Assembly (NCBI GenBank): GCA_032191485.1
Contig: JAVDOI010000003.1
Location: 26,087,836 to 26,151,835, forward strand
DNA length: 64,000 nucleotides
Origin: Leptoclinus maculatus
Lineage: Eukaryota > Chordata > Actinopteri > Perciformes > Stichaeidae
Reading direction: 5' to 3'
Below the pieces are notes generated by a model, which saw nothing but the letters and a program-made list of their open reading frames with translations, was not told the origin of the DNA and did no database searches. The position numbers and the translations under genes were made by a program. How positions within the stretch are numbered: position 1 is the first letter of the stretch; each line of letters starts with the position of its first letter. Positions 23,971-34,798 of the stretch are shown in pieces.

Positions 23971-24960
23971 AAATACAAATGCCACTCCATTCAGCAGGAC
24001 CGCATTTGCCATAGATATACACCCGAATGAAAAAGGGCCACAATTACTTTAGGCTGAGTTGCGAGCAAACAAATTAATTATTTATGAACAATGAATATTG
24101 CATATTGCTCTCAAAAATTGTTGTTGCCTCTCCTTCATAAGCCAGCAGATTTGATTTACAGGGCTGGGTATTCACTTCTATGGAAGCTGAATTCTAATCA
24201 CTTTTTTCTATGTCAGCACACGGAGGAGGGAGCAGCAACCAAAACACGCCGTCGATATTTGTGACTCGGAACCATAAAATAAAATGTAGAATACATATAT
24301 TAAAAGAATAAATAAAAAGTTATCCAAGTTGAATAATTTGCATTTTCATTTTCCTTGACACCCGACATGGTTCCTCTCCATTGTGAAAAGAGCTTTTACC
24401 TTGAACCCAGTCATGATTATGTTTCTATCATCCGTGGCCGATAAACAATGTTCCGCCGGCAGCGTCGCATCATGTTGTGTCTCTTATTTCCACCCAACAT
24501 TGCCTTCTCATTGCCCACTTTAAAAAGTAATCGAGTGGTCAAATAAAGCTTGAAACAGCCGCTGTGTAACCATTGGCTTTTCTATTCTTGCACCGTGGTT
24601 CAGGTGAGGGATAATAATGGCTCTGCCATCTGCTCACCCGGTTGTCCTTTAAATTGTCTTTTGCTATTGGCTTAAAAAAAAGAGAAAAGAAACTGACTGC
24701 GCACTGCTGTTTATGCCTGGCACGCATCCGCTCTGGCACCAAAAGTACCACCGCCAATAGATAATCATGGAAATATGAGAAAACACTGAGGTTTTAGAGG
24801 CTGTTTTTAAACATTTAGAGGAGCAGGTTATACTGATTCAGACCATTTATCTTTTTAAAATGAAAAATACATCCATAACATGCAACATCAATACAAATAT
24901 AAACCAACATTAAATTCATTCTTTTATTCAGTGTGTACTGTACTACAGACACATGTTTAT

Positions 24961-25290
24961 CTCTCCATCCATCCCTTTCTGTTTCTTGTTCAGGGTTGTG
25001 TAGGGGGGGGGGGCAGCAGCCTAGTATGTATTTGACAAAAGGCAGGCTCTACCCTGAACAGGTCACCAGTCACAGATAGAAAGACAACCACATTCACAGC
25101 TTCAGACGATATATTAAACTTTCTACTTCACCAAACCTGAATGTGTCAGAACTGTGTCAGAACAGAGAGCAGACCCACACAGAGACATGGTGGTGTATGC
25201 CACAAAGGTTTGAAGTCAGGGCCACTGATGATCCCATCATGGAGGCACAGAGTCGTAGTTTTCTCCTGGTAGCTCTGCACGGTAGCTAAT
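24961..25290 (+). repeat. Diverged copy of a common teleost repeat (CATCCATCC...CCTGAACAGGTC type)
   Basis: CATCCATCCCTTTCTGTTTC, a G-rich stretch, CTCTACCCTGAACAGGTCAC and CCAGTCACAGATAGAAAGAC follow the order of a widespread teleost repeat normally reading 'catccatccattttc..ctgaacaggtcgccagtc'. The AGCAGACCCACACAGAGACA part near 25.17 kb fits its downstream section. It includes an 11-G run at 25003-25013. No coding remains. Confidence 0.65.
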
Positions 25291-25309
25291 AGTTCAGAAA
25301 TACTAATTT

Positions 25310-25480
25310 CTTAAACCCACATTATTACTTTTTTCTTAGCTATAGGGGCAGCACAACAACAAGCTGTGAACGCAACACTGAAGTAATATCACATTTTAAA
25401 AAGGTGCTATGGCGACAGTTTTGTCCAATATTCCAACAAATGTCCCCGTGCGGGATTAATAAAGTATCTATCTATTCACT
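25310..25480 (+). repeat. Retroelement-like repeat with 3' end ending in (TCTA)n
   Basis: It ends in CCCCGTGCGGGATTAATAAA followed by GTATCTATCTAT, which resembles the 3' end of a widespread class of fish non-LTR elements and dependent SINEs. Upstream, about 60 bp (25319-25378) are also found near 42.4 kb. The copy is truncated, with no reverse transcriptase frame. Confidence 0.6.
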
Positions 25481-25606
25481 CTGCTTTGGTCTCCACCAAC
25501 TCCTGAGAATAAACATCTGTCTGTTTGGCTCCTGAAGGCTCAGCAACATTCAGCAGCAGTGGCGGCTGGTCCATAGAGGGCGCTAGGGCGCCGCCCCCCC
25601 TAGAGC

Positions 25607-25673
25607 TACAAAAAATAAAAATAAAAATAAAAATAAAAATATAAATAAAAATAAAATTTAAAATAAAAATAAA
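25607..25673. repeat. (AAAAT)n-like A-rich repeat
   Basis: Imperfect AAAAT/AAATA units close to the left end of the hAT-type element. Confidence 0.9.
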
Positions 25674-25834
25674 CTATACAAATTGTCAATATTTGTGTTT
25701 TTGAAACATGGAATCACCCAGTAATATGTGTAAAATATGATATCTGCGGTAAATATATGCTTTTCCTGCTTGTCCTCTCTGCCTGTCTGCTCTTCCTCTC
25801 TGTGTGTGCACGTCTCAGCTGGCTGGGGCGCTGG

Positions 25835-25974
25835 AAAAACTGCCCCAAAGAGGCGGGTCTATAAAGCAGTTTAGCCAATGCTGAGTAAAGATATAAATGA
25901 GTGACATACAATTCAGCCAATCAGCGTCCTCAAATAGATTCAGCTTGGGGCAGTTTTTTTCCTGCCCCAAGCTG
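25835..25974. promoter_or_regulatory. Promoter-like segment and hairpin inside the hAT element
   Basis: CTATAAAG (about 25859), TATAAATG (about 25892) and two GCCAAT boxes (about 25874 and 25916) lie between AAAAACTGCCCCAA (25835-25848) and its inverted copy TTGGGGCAGTTTTT (25945-25958). A perfect hairpin follows, CAGCTTGGGGCAG (25941-25953) against 25962-25974 with an 8-nt loop. It may be the remains of the transposase promoter of the parent element. No transcript evidence is available. Confidence 0.4.
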
Positions 25975-26221
25975 CGCGTTCTCGTCAGGAGAAGTCTCTA
26001 CAGGAGAGCGCCAGTGTGAGCACTACTCCTCCAAGACCCGTTTGAGAGGAGAAACTACTGAAAGAGCTGATCCCAGATCAGCCTGACCTCACAATCAGAC
26101 AGCAGACTAGCAGGAAAGAGAAGCAGTACATGAAGCTTCTCTACTAGCTGTACACCAGACAGGTTTGACTAGCTGGATGACGTCATGATAATAACTTATT
26201 TATCTTTTTAAAACAACGGGG

Positions 26222-26368
26222 ACAGAATATGACATATATATTATTATATTATACAGAATATTATATGATATATATATTATTATATTATACAGAATATTAT
26301 ATGATATATATATATATATTATTATATTATACAGAATATTATGATATGTTATATATATTATATTATAC
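26222..26368. repeat. AT-rich minisatellite, four units of about 31-42 bp
   Basis: Units begin ACAGAATAT and run through TATATATTATTATATTAT. Unit length varies through (TA)n expansion. It lies inside the hAT-type element. The Tyr/Leu-rich open frame across it is a repeat translation. Confidence 0.85.
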
Positions 26369-28628
26369 TGAACTCCCTGTGAGGGTGACTAAAATAAGAT
26401 GTCCTGACGTGTTTGTGAAAGTGTTATTTACTGCTTTTTTTCGTGTTGGAATAAATGTTAAATATTTAACTGCAGAGTAGTAATGCGCGTTTGATACCTT
26501 AATTTGTTTGCATTAAATCATTCTGGGATGTTTGCTGAAATTGATTGGATGTGGCACAGCCCTACCAAGAACATTTTCCACCAGCCGCCACTGTTCAGCA
26601 GCTTCGTCTGTCTCGATGGGTCGGTGGGGTTCGTTGGGGCTTTTCAAAGCTGCTGACAACAGCTGCTGAAAATTACGCTGACGAGAGCAGCGAGAGTAAA
26701 TCAAAACCTTAAAGTTGCAAGTCGTAAAACGAAAACAAGGAACTGAGAGACGCTAAAACGCTCAGCACAGCAGAGGAGGTCTGCATAGTCGGGCGATACT
26801 ACTGTGTGGGATCGTCACTGCAAGCCACCCCTTTCACATTATACATCGTATTTCCATCCATTGTTAACATAAAATATATCAATGGGAGCTTTAATCTTTA
26901 AAAGTTCGCAACAGAAAGTAAAGATTTACAACGAAAAAAAACCCTAAACTCTCTATTTTCCTCCTGTGTCAATCTGAACAAAGAGATATTGCGTTTGGGA
27001 TCAATAGGAACTGATATAAACTAACGTACTTAGCTTGTCTGGACTTCCCATCATCAAACATCGCTGCAGGAATGGCGTGACAGCAGCAGCCAAAATAAAT
27101 CCAGGACGACAGAGCCTGGGGGGGGGAATGATCTCTTTTGCGATGTGTCAGGAAATGTTAGAAGTGAGCTACTGCTTACTTCGTGGCAGGTGATGGATAT
27201 GTATTCGACCAGAATTCCTTCTTTTTTTTTGTTGTTCCTTGAAAAGCCTCGCTGTCGGTGGACTCTGGCTGTGAAGTCAATGGTTGAGCTAAACCTTTGT
27301 TCACTGCACAAGCTGTCATCGGGAATATCACAACGCTCAGCAGCTCAACGATTGGTCAAAGCCGTGTTACATCAATTTGACTTTGGGTAACTTCCAATAG
27401 ATGAGGAATAATGATAAATTCACATAAATACCATGTATAGACCCGACACAATTCATGCATCGGTAATACATAACAATTACATAGATATCTTTTTCATGTA
27501 CTATCTGTCAGTTAAGTGTTTTTTTGTGATATGAGCTGACTTCTTTATTTTTTTACCGTGGAGCTTACAACATCATGAATATTTGAAATGTTGGCGGAGT
27601 ATGTCAGAGAACCATTTCACCAAGGTTGTTGAAACCTCATCACACCTCTTAGTCTGAACATTTTAATCCTCACCCAAAGCAACACCTGGGATGTGATGGG
27701 CTTTTTGGTGCACAGCTGAATAAAGAGGGAGTCGTCGTTTCATTCAGCGACAAACTCGGTTTGCTCAGCTTTAACTCCCCGTACTCTCGTGTCTCTCTCG
27801 TTACTGTGTCCAAGCAACTGAGACGTCGCTTTTTTTTATGATGACTGAGGCTCGCTGACGTCCGCGTGAGCAGTGGGTGAGTTCTCACTTCCTTGTGGAT
27901 TTTGTGAGCTCTGAAACCCCGTAAATCATCACGCAGAGCTCATCATGAAATTAGATTTAATCTTTTGTGAGACGCTAATTTGCGAATTTGCATCTGAGCT
28001 AGCGTTGTTTCTCACATCGGTCGATTTGGATGCATGTTGTTGTATGAATGCAGATGTACCACAAAACATGGATGCTTAGAGTACATTAGCTGAAACTGTG
28101 GGCGGATAAGTGGAAGATTTCACTCATCTGTCTTTTCTCTATTAGTATGTACTTATTTCTTATCATCATTCATCACATTTCCCCAGCTGTCATTTAATTG
28201 CTGGGCAGGCATCCAACACGGTAGACTTATATGTTGCTAATAGATGTAAAAATCAGAGCAGACACCCGTGGCTGCGTGAACGGGATATAAATGCAAAAGT
28301 TGCTCCAGTATAGGATTTGGCAGTCTGACAGGCTGTACCATAATCAAGTGTGACTGTTCCAAAAACGGATTACTTTGATTCTTAAATCACTTTTTTTACA
28401 CGAGGATTGCTAATAGGACGGCGTGTGCCATTACTGCACCTGTAAGAAGAGAGACGTAGCCGAGGCAGAGGTCATGGAAATGAATCAGAAATAGCAGCGC
28501 ATCATTGCCTTTGTAGTGAACGCCTGTATCCACGTAATCCCAGCCATCTTTCTTCATATATATACACATTATACTGTATGTGTTCAAGCGTGCACAGACA
28601 CATGAGCTTGTTTGGGAGTGTATTTGTC

Positions 28629-28653
28629 TGTGTGTGTGTGTGTGTGTGTGTGT
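28629..28653. repeat. (TG)n microsatellite
   Basis: About 12 TG units. They extend several spurious open frames on both strands. Confidence 0.95.
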
Positions 28654-28898
28654 CTCAGAGGGGTCTGGGGGTTGGGTTTCCGGGGGTATGTCTGTGTCGA
28701 CATGATAGTACGTCTCAGGAGAGCAGAGCCAAGCAGAACTGTGATATGTGGAGGGCCTAATTACACCCCGATGCAGGTTCGATGTGCTGCCCTCAGCACT
28801 GCTGACCGAACACTTCCGATGGGACACGCAGGTGACAAAGAACATGGGGGAAACGCAAGGAGGGCTGCTTAATAAATAGATCATCACAACAGTTTTTC

Positions 28899-28932
28899 CC
28901 TCCTCCTCCTCCTCCTCCTCCTCCTCCTCCTC
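28899..28932. repeat. (CCT)n trinucleotide repeat, about 11 units
   Basis: Perfect CCT units. Confidence 0.95.
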
Positions 28933-29039
28933 TGGCTGATTAAAGCCTGCTCAGACGGGGCTTCATTAAAGAGCGGGAGCAGCGTGACTCTCGCTGTAGG
29001 AAGCTGACCGCGTTGACGCTTGAATGTTTTGTGCTCCTT

Positions 29040-29420
29040 CAAGGTTTTTCCGCCGAATGTTTTGTTGTTATCGTAAATGATTCTCGAAACAGTGTGGTGC
29101 TGGAGATGCCCCGGGGAGGCGGAGTGCGCCCCCCCCCCCCGGATGAGGGAACGGGTAAAGGAGGCAGTCGGGGCAATGAGTTACACTCAGCGTCTGCATA
29201 CAAATCTGCAAGCCGGCGACGGGAGACAGCGAGGCCGACGACAGATTTAACATCTCAGTGAGCGGGTGAGGATGGCGCGAGCTGGCAGCTCCCATCTTCT
29301 CTCGCTGTCCTTCTTACGCCCTGTTTTCACTCAGCCGGCCTCCCTGGTGATGACGGTGGAGCGGCGGCGGCGGTGGCGGGCCAGCTGGCGTCCCGTTGGA
29401 AGGGCAGGTTGGGAGGACAG
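29040..29420. promoter_or_regulatory. Second CpG-rich block, possible promoter or enhancer
   Basis: Dense CpG over about 380 bp (GCCGGCGACGGGAGACAGCG and GAGCGGCGGCGGCGGTGGCG are examples), including a 12-C run at 29129-29140, in CpG-poor surroundings 11.5 kb upstream of the mdga2 ATG. Fish CpG clusters of this kind often mark promoters or strong regulatory elements. A 63-codon plus-strand frame from 29266 has no recognisable domain, and no exon is supported. Confidence 0.4.
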
Positions 29421-29751
29421 CCAGCACCAACTGTCAGAGGCCTGCCAGGGAAGCTGAGGAGCTGGGCGCTCTCTCCGCTCTGCTCAGCGTGATGCATTAA
29501 CTGGGAACACATGCACACATTTTGTTCATTTTGTATCATTATACAGTGCACTGGAGAATCTTCAGTGATTCCCTATCCCATAACCTTCTGGCATAAGCCT
29601 CTTCACTACGTGCCCACTCTCATGAGCTGAGTCACACCAGGATTTAGGACCAGGAAAAAAATTAATTAGACTAAAATCATTTAAATAGAACTCCCAGGAC
29701 CAGTAGAATCGCTTGTTTAGTAAATACCAAAATGAATGCGGATACGAATAG

Positions 29752-29840
29752 GGCGGTCACAATATCAGATCTGCACTACACGAGTATTGTGGCCAAAAGA
29801 ATTCATGATAACAATATCAATATGATATCTATAAAATATG
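29752..29840. repeat. Weak interspersed repeat relic
   Basis: GGCGGTCACAATATCAGATC, followed by GTATTGTGGCCAAAAGAATT and CATGATAACAATATCAATA, resembles part of a teleost repeat rich in 'cacgatatc' motifs. Edges are unresolved. Confidence 0.35.
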
Positions 29841-29989
29841 TGTTCACATTCACATGTGTGTGGAGCGTTGGGGGAGGGGTACACACAGAGAACGCAAAGA
29901 AACAAAAATGACAGAAAAGGCGCTCAATTTATTGTGCCAGGGAATCACAAAAGTTATTCATTTTAGGAAGACATGAATTTCTCAAGTCT

Positions 29990-30065
29990 ACACAGATAAA
30001 CATGGTAAATCGCATTTACATAGCGCCTTCACACCACATGTCAACATTCACCCATTCACACACGA
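29990..30065 (+). repeat. Interspersed repeat relic ('catttacatagcgc' type)
   Basis: GCATTTACATAGCGCCTTCA then CATGTCAACATTCACCCATT correspond to a common fish repeat that reads 'actgtacttatatagcgcttt...catgtcagcattcacccattcacac'. Short diverged fragment. Confidence 0.5.
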
Positions 30066-31146
30066 CGACATGTTTATCAATTACCACGCAATGTTGAGCA
30101 TTTTCACATACTTTTTTTTGGTTCTCCATCTTTTAGTTTCGCACTTTGACAACATCCTGTCTGTTCGCCATCAATCGGCTCCCGATTGTCTGCGTCCCCG
30201 TCAGCCTGTCTCTCCACTCATTAACAGGGTTGTGTGTAGTGAGGCTCAGCGGACATTATATGCGCCATCTATTTGCCAGATGTTATTGCTTACACGGTGG
30301 CGATTTCATAAGGTGCTGTGACAATTTCATTAACTTTGGGGAGATCACACTCTCTCTTTCCCGGAGAAGGAGAGAATGGAGAGGCGAATGGGATCTGAGA
30401 CGCTGTTACATTAGCAGGATGGGGAGGAATACATCACCAAGGAATTACTGAGCACAATAGACTCAGGCAGAGACATTCTGCTCTATTTTAATGAGATATG
30501 CTTGGCTCATGCTACCTGCGGTCCTGGGCTTGTGCGTAAATGAAATTGCACTCGGATGGCACGCTCAATTGTCACCAACAAGAACCTTGATCTGTTAGCA
30601 ATGCGGCTGATTCGCCTATCTGCTCCACTGTGGATTGAAATTATCAAATTGAGAGACATCGGATGATATCAATGGTATCCCATTTCAGGAAAATATTCTG
30701 CTCTCAGAGTTAGCCTACTGTATGGGCTTTGGAGAGGAGGGAAAATGTGCGGTCACGTGCGCGGAGCTACAACGTCGCATGGTTGATGGGGTTTCATTGA
30801 AAGCAGGAGACGAAGGGTGATAGCCCTCCCCGATCACATTAGTCACATATCGATCGAGCCCCTCCGTCTGCTTGGTAAAGGCCAGACATAATCCTGTTAG
30901 CAGCTCTTTCCCCAACCACTCGCCCAGATGGAGGGGTATCTGTGATAAGGGCTTCTATCTGCTTACATCTCAGGTTTACCTGGTAGAGCCCTTTACAAGT
31001 TGCCTTTGTTCGTCCTGGATCTGAATTCACAATGTGCTACTCCTTTCTTCTTCTTTTTTTTCTGAAGATCAGAAAAGCAAAAAGAAATATCTCTGTGTCT
31101 TTATCACTGTTGGAGGCTTTATCTCATCTACACACACACTTACTGT

Positions 31147-31165
31147 ACACACACACACACACACA
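31147..31165. repeat. (AC)n microsatellite
   Basis: About nine AC units, with scattered CA-rich text on both sides. Confidence 0.9.
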
Positions 31166-33118
31166 GGAGTCACTGCATATGCACACACGCACACAAAGAC
31201 AGAGTTCCCGACGGCGATTGCTAAAACAGATGAAGAGATAAAGGGGATTCATCAAAAAAAAGCACGACGCTTCAACTCAGTGGCCGGTGATGCATAATTC
31301 ATAGCTGATCAAATTTGACAAGTTCTTATCTCCCCGTTTGGGGGTTTGTTGTGGAACAACGCCGCCTCTCTTTCACGGCTGCATTGTCTCAGGCTGCTGC
31401 AGGAGCCGCTGAGGAGTCCAATTTCCATTCCTTGCAGTCGGGCCACATTAGCATACATTTCTCCATGCGGTAGTGAGAAGGGGACAACCGGGGTCCTCAT
31501 CAGATCGGATTAAAGGAGAGAGTCTCCGCTGGAGCGGAACAGATTTAGGGAGAGAGAGAGGGAGAGAGGAGGTGTACGGAGGGGGCGGAGAGGAAGGGAC
31601 AGAGAGAAACAGTGAATGAACCATGAACAACTTCGACCCCACACATGGTTCATCTGCAGTACATCTGAACCCGTTATTAGATAAGCCTCGAGTCTCTTAG
31701 GAGAAGTCGTGTCTGTTCGGTTATTTTCTTTATTCTTAACATCAGTACCTCAAACGTCCCGTCTTCCAGCCAGGGTCATATCACAGCAGCTCATAACCGA
31801 CCTTGAAGCTGAAAGCATCCAGGAGGTGATATTCTGCTCGCGTAATTTAACTTCACGGTTGCTCTTAGCACAATGTCGTCTCGCCCTTGTAAGGTACATT
31901 AGTGATATTGATGGTATTTTTCAGTGCAACTGAAACATCTAGATAGACCATTTAAGTTGCACTCATACGATGAAAATGTATTGCCAGACACAGACATTCC
32001 AGAGCGTTCAAAGGCAATGTACTGTTACAGCGGCAGACAGATGGGTTCTCACACTCAGGGTGACTGACTTGGACGCTCGCAGTCACACGAGCTGTGAGCA
32101 TCATTCAGGGTTTGTCTTTACTCGGTGGGTTATTATCCCTAGTTTCTGCCACCGTGCCACTTCAGTCAAATGTTTTTGACTGCCCTTTTCTTTTAATCCG
32201 CCGGGTCAAAGCACAAATCGATCCAAATGAAAAAGAAGTTCCTCATATAAACAATTCATGTCTGTTCCTCTGAGAAGGATTAATGGTTCGATGGACTGTG
32301 TAAACCTCAGGAACCTGTGCTGGAAATAAAAATAGTTGAAGATGACTCAGGGAGACCGGTCTCATGCTTTGCATTTGGTGCTCAAATTATTCATTTGCTG
32401 ATGAAAAAATAAGCAAATGTGCGTGATTAGATTCTCCCAGAAATCTATTGTTTTGTATAAATGTTGGATGTGCAGTTAATTATTAACGGTATTAACCTAT
32501 CTATGATGTGTTCCCCACCGAACTGTTCACTTCTTAAAAACTCATTGCAAAGTGAGCGGTATCAATCCGAGTACGATACGATATATAGGGTACGATATCC
32601 AAACTACCGTATACGGAATGGAAGATGTAGGTCTATTCATTTAATAAATGAATAAAATCAATCTGATTTGGACAATTTGACAAGTCAAAACAATTTTAAG
32701 AAATATAATTTTATATTGAAGTGAAAAAATCTTTGTATTTTTGGCAAAATCTAATTTTTTTTTATCTGATGAACTCTTGACTGCGTTTACTTCCTCTGCA
32801 AATAAAGGCATTATTTGCCCAAAGACGTTTTCTTTATAATGATTTATTGATATTACAAAGCACATCAAATGTGTAAGATCACACTTTCAATATGTATCTG
32901 ACAGGGTCTTAGGATTTTCTACATGAAGTAAAAAATATTTTTTTACTCCACGGAAGAACAAGACGAAGCTGCTTCGAGGAATACTTCAGAACTTTTTATT
33001 TTATGGGTGCATCAATATTTTTTGATAAAAATTCTTCACACCTCTCATTCTCTCACACACGCACAATTGAACATTTTCTGATAGCCTTGTCTGATCCAGG
33101 TATGTCAAACAAAAACAT

Positions 33119-33168
33119 CACACACACACGCACACACACACACACACGCACACACACACACACACACA
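33119..33168. repeat. (CA)n microsatellite
   Basis: About 25 CA units with G interruptions. Confidence 0.95.
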
Positions 33169-33704
33169 GGTCCATAATTGATGTGCTCAACTTATCCAAT
33201 TGGAGCAGAGGAATGGGATGGTGAATTAATCATGGAGGGAAGTCTGTGAGCTCTCTCTTGGAGAGAGAGAGGCGATGATGGAGGTTAGGACAGGCAGGAC
33301 CGGCGCCATGAATGTGCTGAACAAGGCGGGCCGAGAACAGCGTCATGTACGACTACACGACGCCATGCAGCCCGTGTGTTGTAAAAGCTGACCTCATAAA
33401 TACGGCAATGAATCACTGCTGGAAAACCACTTGATATGAATATTCATCACTCAAACAAGCCGGCTGCACTAAGTAACTGCAGAATTATTGTCTGTTTTCC
33501 CAAACTAAATATCTCTTTATCATACGGCCAGATGGAGTGAGTGTAGTTGAACTGATGTCAGTTGTAGATGAAAAGGACAAGCTGTCCCTGAAATTTACAA
33601 ATCTCTGAAACGCTGGGTAAAATGGAGGGCAATTCAACATTGGAACACTTTGTACACTTGATTTGAAAATAAATATTGAGTATCAACCAAGCGGCAATCT
33701 CAGG

Positions 33705-33900
33705 TTCTGAAAGCTAAAGCTCATGCAGAAGTGTCTTCAACCTGCATTCTCCCTAATGGCCACCAGGGGGCGACTCCTCTGATTGTATAGAAGTCTATGA
33801 GAAAATGACTCTACTTCTCTCTTGATTTATTCCCTCAGTAAACATTGTAAACACGAGTTTATGGTCTCAATCTCTAGTTTCAAGCCTTCTTCAGAAGTGC
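33705..33900 (+). repeat. Percomorph interspersed repeat, copy 1
   Basis: GGCCACCAGGGGGCGACTCC, then TATAGAAGTCTATGAGAAAA, AGTAAACATTGTAAACACGA and GTCTCAATCTCTAGTTTCAA. The same order occurs at 58.88-59.15 kb. This copy lacks the TTGCAAAAAGAAGTCAG segment of the other and is truncated at its right end. The family is common in percomorphs. Its class is unknown to me. Confidence 0.75.
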
Positions 33901-34016
33901 AATAGATGCACAACATAAATGAACAACATAACAGAGTCACAACACATTAAATGCATATGACAGAAATTATTCATATCATGAGAGGAGTAAGCATAATAAT
34001 GTTGGAAAAATTACGA

Positions 34017-34140
34017 CTACTAATAATAACAGCAGCAGTGGATATAGTACAATAAAAAATATAACAAAAGCAGTAATGGTATCAACAATAGCAACAGTAA
34101 TGTGACTACTACTAATGATGATAGTAGCAGTGGGTGTCAG
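34017..34140. repeat. Low-complexity ACT/AAT/CAG-type sequence
   Basis: Imperfect trinucleotide-like runs of ACTACTAATAATAACAGCAG type. Non-coding. Confidence 0.6.
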
Positions 34141-34149
34141 CAGGGCCAT

Positions 34150-34232
34150 GGCAGGAGGCAGGAGGCAGGAGGCAGGAGGCAGGAGGCAGGAGGCAGGAGG
34201 CAAGAGGCAAGAGGCAGGAGGCAGGAGGCAGG
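34150..34232. repeat. 7-bp minisatellite (GGCAGGA)n, about 12 units
   Basis: Twelve GCAGGAG-type units in tandem. Two carry an AAGAGGC variant. As the unit length is not a multiple of three, all frames stay open, which explains the open frame on the minus strand. Confidence 0.95.
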
Positions 34233-34798
34233 ACCAGTTGCTGTAAACGCAGTCAAGAGTTCATCAGATAAAAAAAATTGATTTTGCCAAAAATACAAAG
34301 ATATTTTCTTTACAATTCTTGACTAAGATATCAAGATGTGTGTTGCAGTGTACTGCAGGTCTGTAGTCCACTGTGCTGGGGAGATATTAGAGCTTTGATC
34401 AAATAACACGATAGTAATGTGTAGTGCAAACTTCCAAAACATGCAAACGTTATAATATGTATAAACTTAAGATACAGGCTCATCATTTGAGTGAAAGTCA
34501 AATGCTTCACTATCTCTGTTGTGTTAATTACATTCTGTAAATGACATATGGTGCTTTTTGTCCCATTTGTTATAGAAAAAGAAAATTCACAGGCAACTGG
34601 AAGTGTTCTGATTCACATACTGAGGATATAATAGTGTCACAGCCACAAGCAAAGACTTTCCCCGCAGCCAAGGACTCTCCATCTTTGCCAGGTGAGATAA
34701 TCCCATGGAGGGTATTCATCTGATTGAAAAAGACAAGACTTCACTCCGTCTTCCCATCACGGCAACTCTAACTGGAAGCTTCAGCTCTACCCTCTGCC

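Larger units (their letters stand above)
18576..24960. other. 5' flank, mostly unique, no gene seen
   Basis: No exon, RNA gene or intact transposon was recognised. Simple repeats at 18784-18808, 20263-20286 and 23926-23966 and a small hairpin near 23.08 kb are listed separately. The stretches around 20.8-21.1 and 24.35-24.54 kb are free of repeats and could be conserved non-coding DNA. I could not test this. Confidence 0.5.
25549..26601. mobile_element. hAT-type DNA transposon, non-autonomous, with target-site duplication
   Basis: The element spans 25557-26593 (1037 bp). Both ends carry the 14-bp terminal inverted repeat CAGTGGCGGCTGGT, and the 8-bp direct repeat TTCAGCAG flanks it on both sides (25549-25556 and 26594-26601). 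An 8-bp duplication with CAGTGG-type ends is diagnostic of the hAT superfamily. The subterminal CTAGGGCGCCGCC and its counterpart GTAGGGCTGTGCC are related. Inside are an (AAAAT)n tract, a TATA/CCAAT-bearing section, a 13-bp hairpin and an AT minisatellite. No transposase frame is present, so it depends on an outside source. Exact TIRs and TSD point to a fairly recent insertion. Confidence 0.9.
26602..29040. other. 5' flank, unique, no gene seen
   Basis: No transposon or exon was recognised. At 27900-28060 the composition and motifs, including the octamer ATTTGCAT at 27986-27993 and GCTAATTTGCGAA, look like conserved regulatory DNA. This is unverified. Simple repeats at 28629-28653 and 28899-28932 are listed separately. 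Confidence 0.5.
29421..32684. other. 5' flank, mostly unique, no gene seen
   Basis: Contains weak repeat relics at 29.75 and 30.0 kb and a (CA)n tract at 31147-31165. The stretch at about 30450-30720 is repeat-free and has a conserved-element look. A GA-rich tract lies at about 31545-31570. No exon was recognised. Confidence 0.5.
32722..34308. mobile_element. Possible composite element bounded by a 66-69-bp inverted repeat
   Basis: The reverse complement of 32722-32790 (GTAAACGCAGTCAAGAGTTC, then ATCAGAT, an A-run and GATTTTGCCAAAAATACAAA) is nearly identical to plus-strand 34243-34308. The two copies face each other across about 1.45 kb holding a (CA)n tract, a percomorph repeat copy and a 7-bp minisatellite. 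It could be one element with long terminal inverted repeats carrying cargo, or two chance insertions of one short family. No transposase frame and no target duplication were seen. Confidence 0.45.

Noticed and set aside
23696..24043. 115-codon minus-strand frame
   Set aside because: Contains a long His/Thr run from the (GT)n microsatellite.
26229..26480. Tyr/Leu/Ile-rich frame
   Set aside because: Translation of the AT minisatellite inside the hAT element.
28396..28887. 163-codon minus-strand frame
   Set aside because: Read through the (TG)n microsatellite (His-Thr run), with no domain and no intron-exon signals that fit.
29266..29457. 63-codon frame in the second CpG block with a hydrophobic beginning
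   Set aside because: Looks weakly like a signal peptide, but is followed by an Arg/Trp run from GGCGGC repeats, has no good donor site that would give a known protein, and stays in GC-biased DNA.
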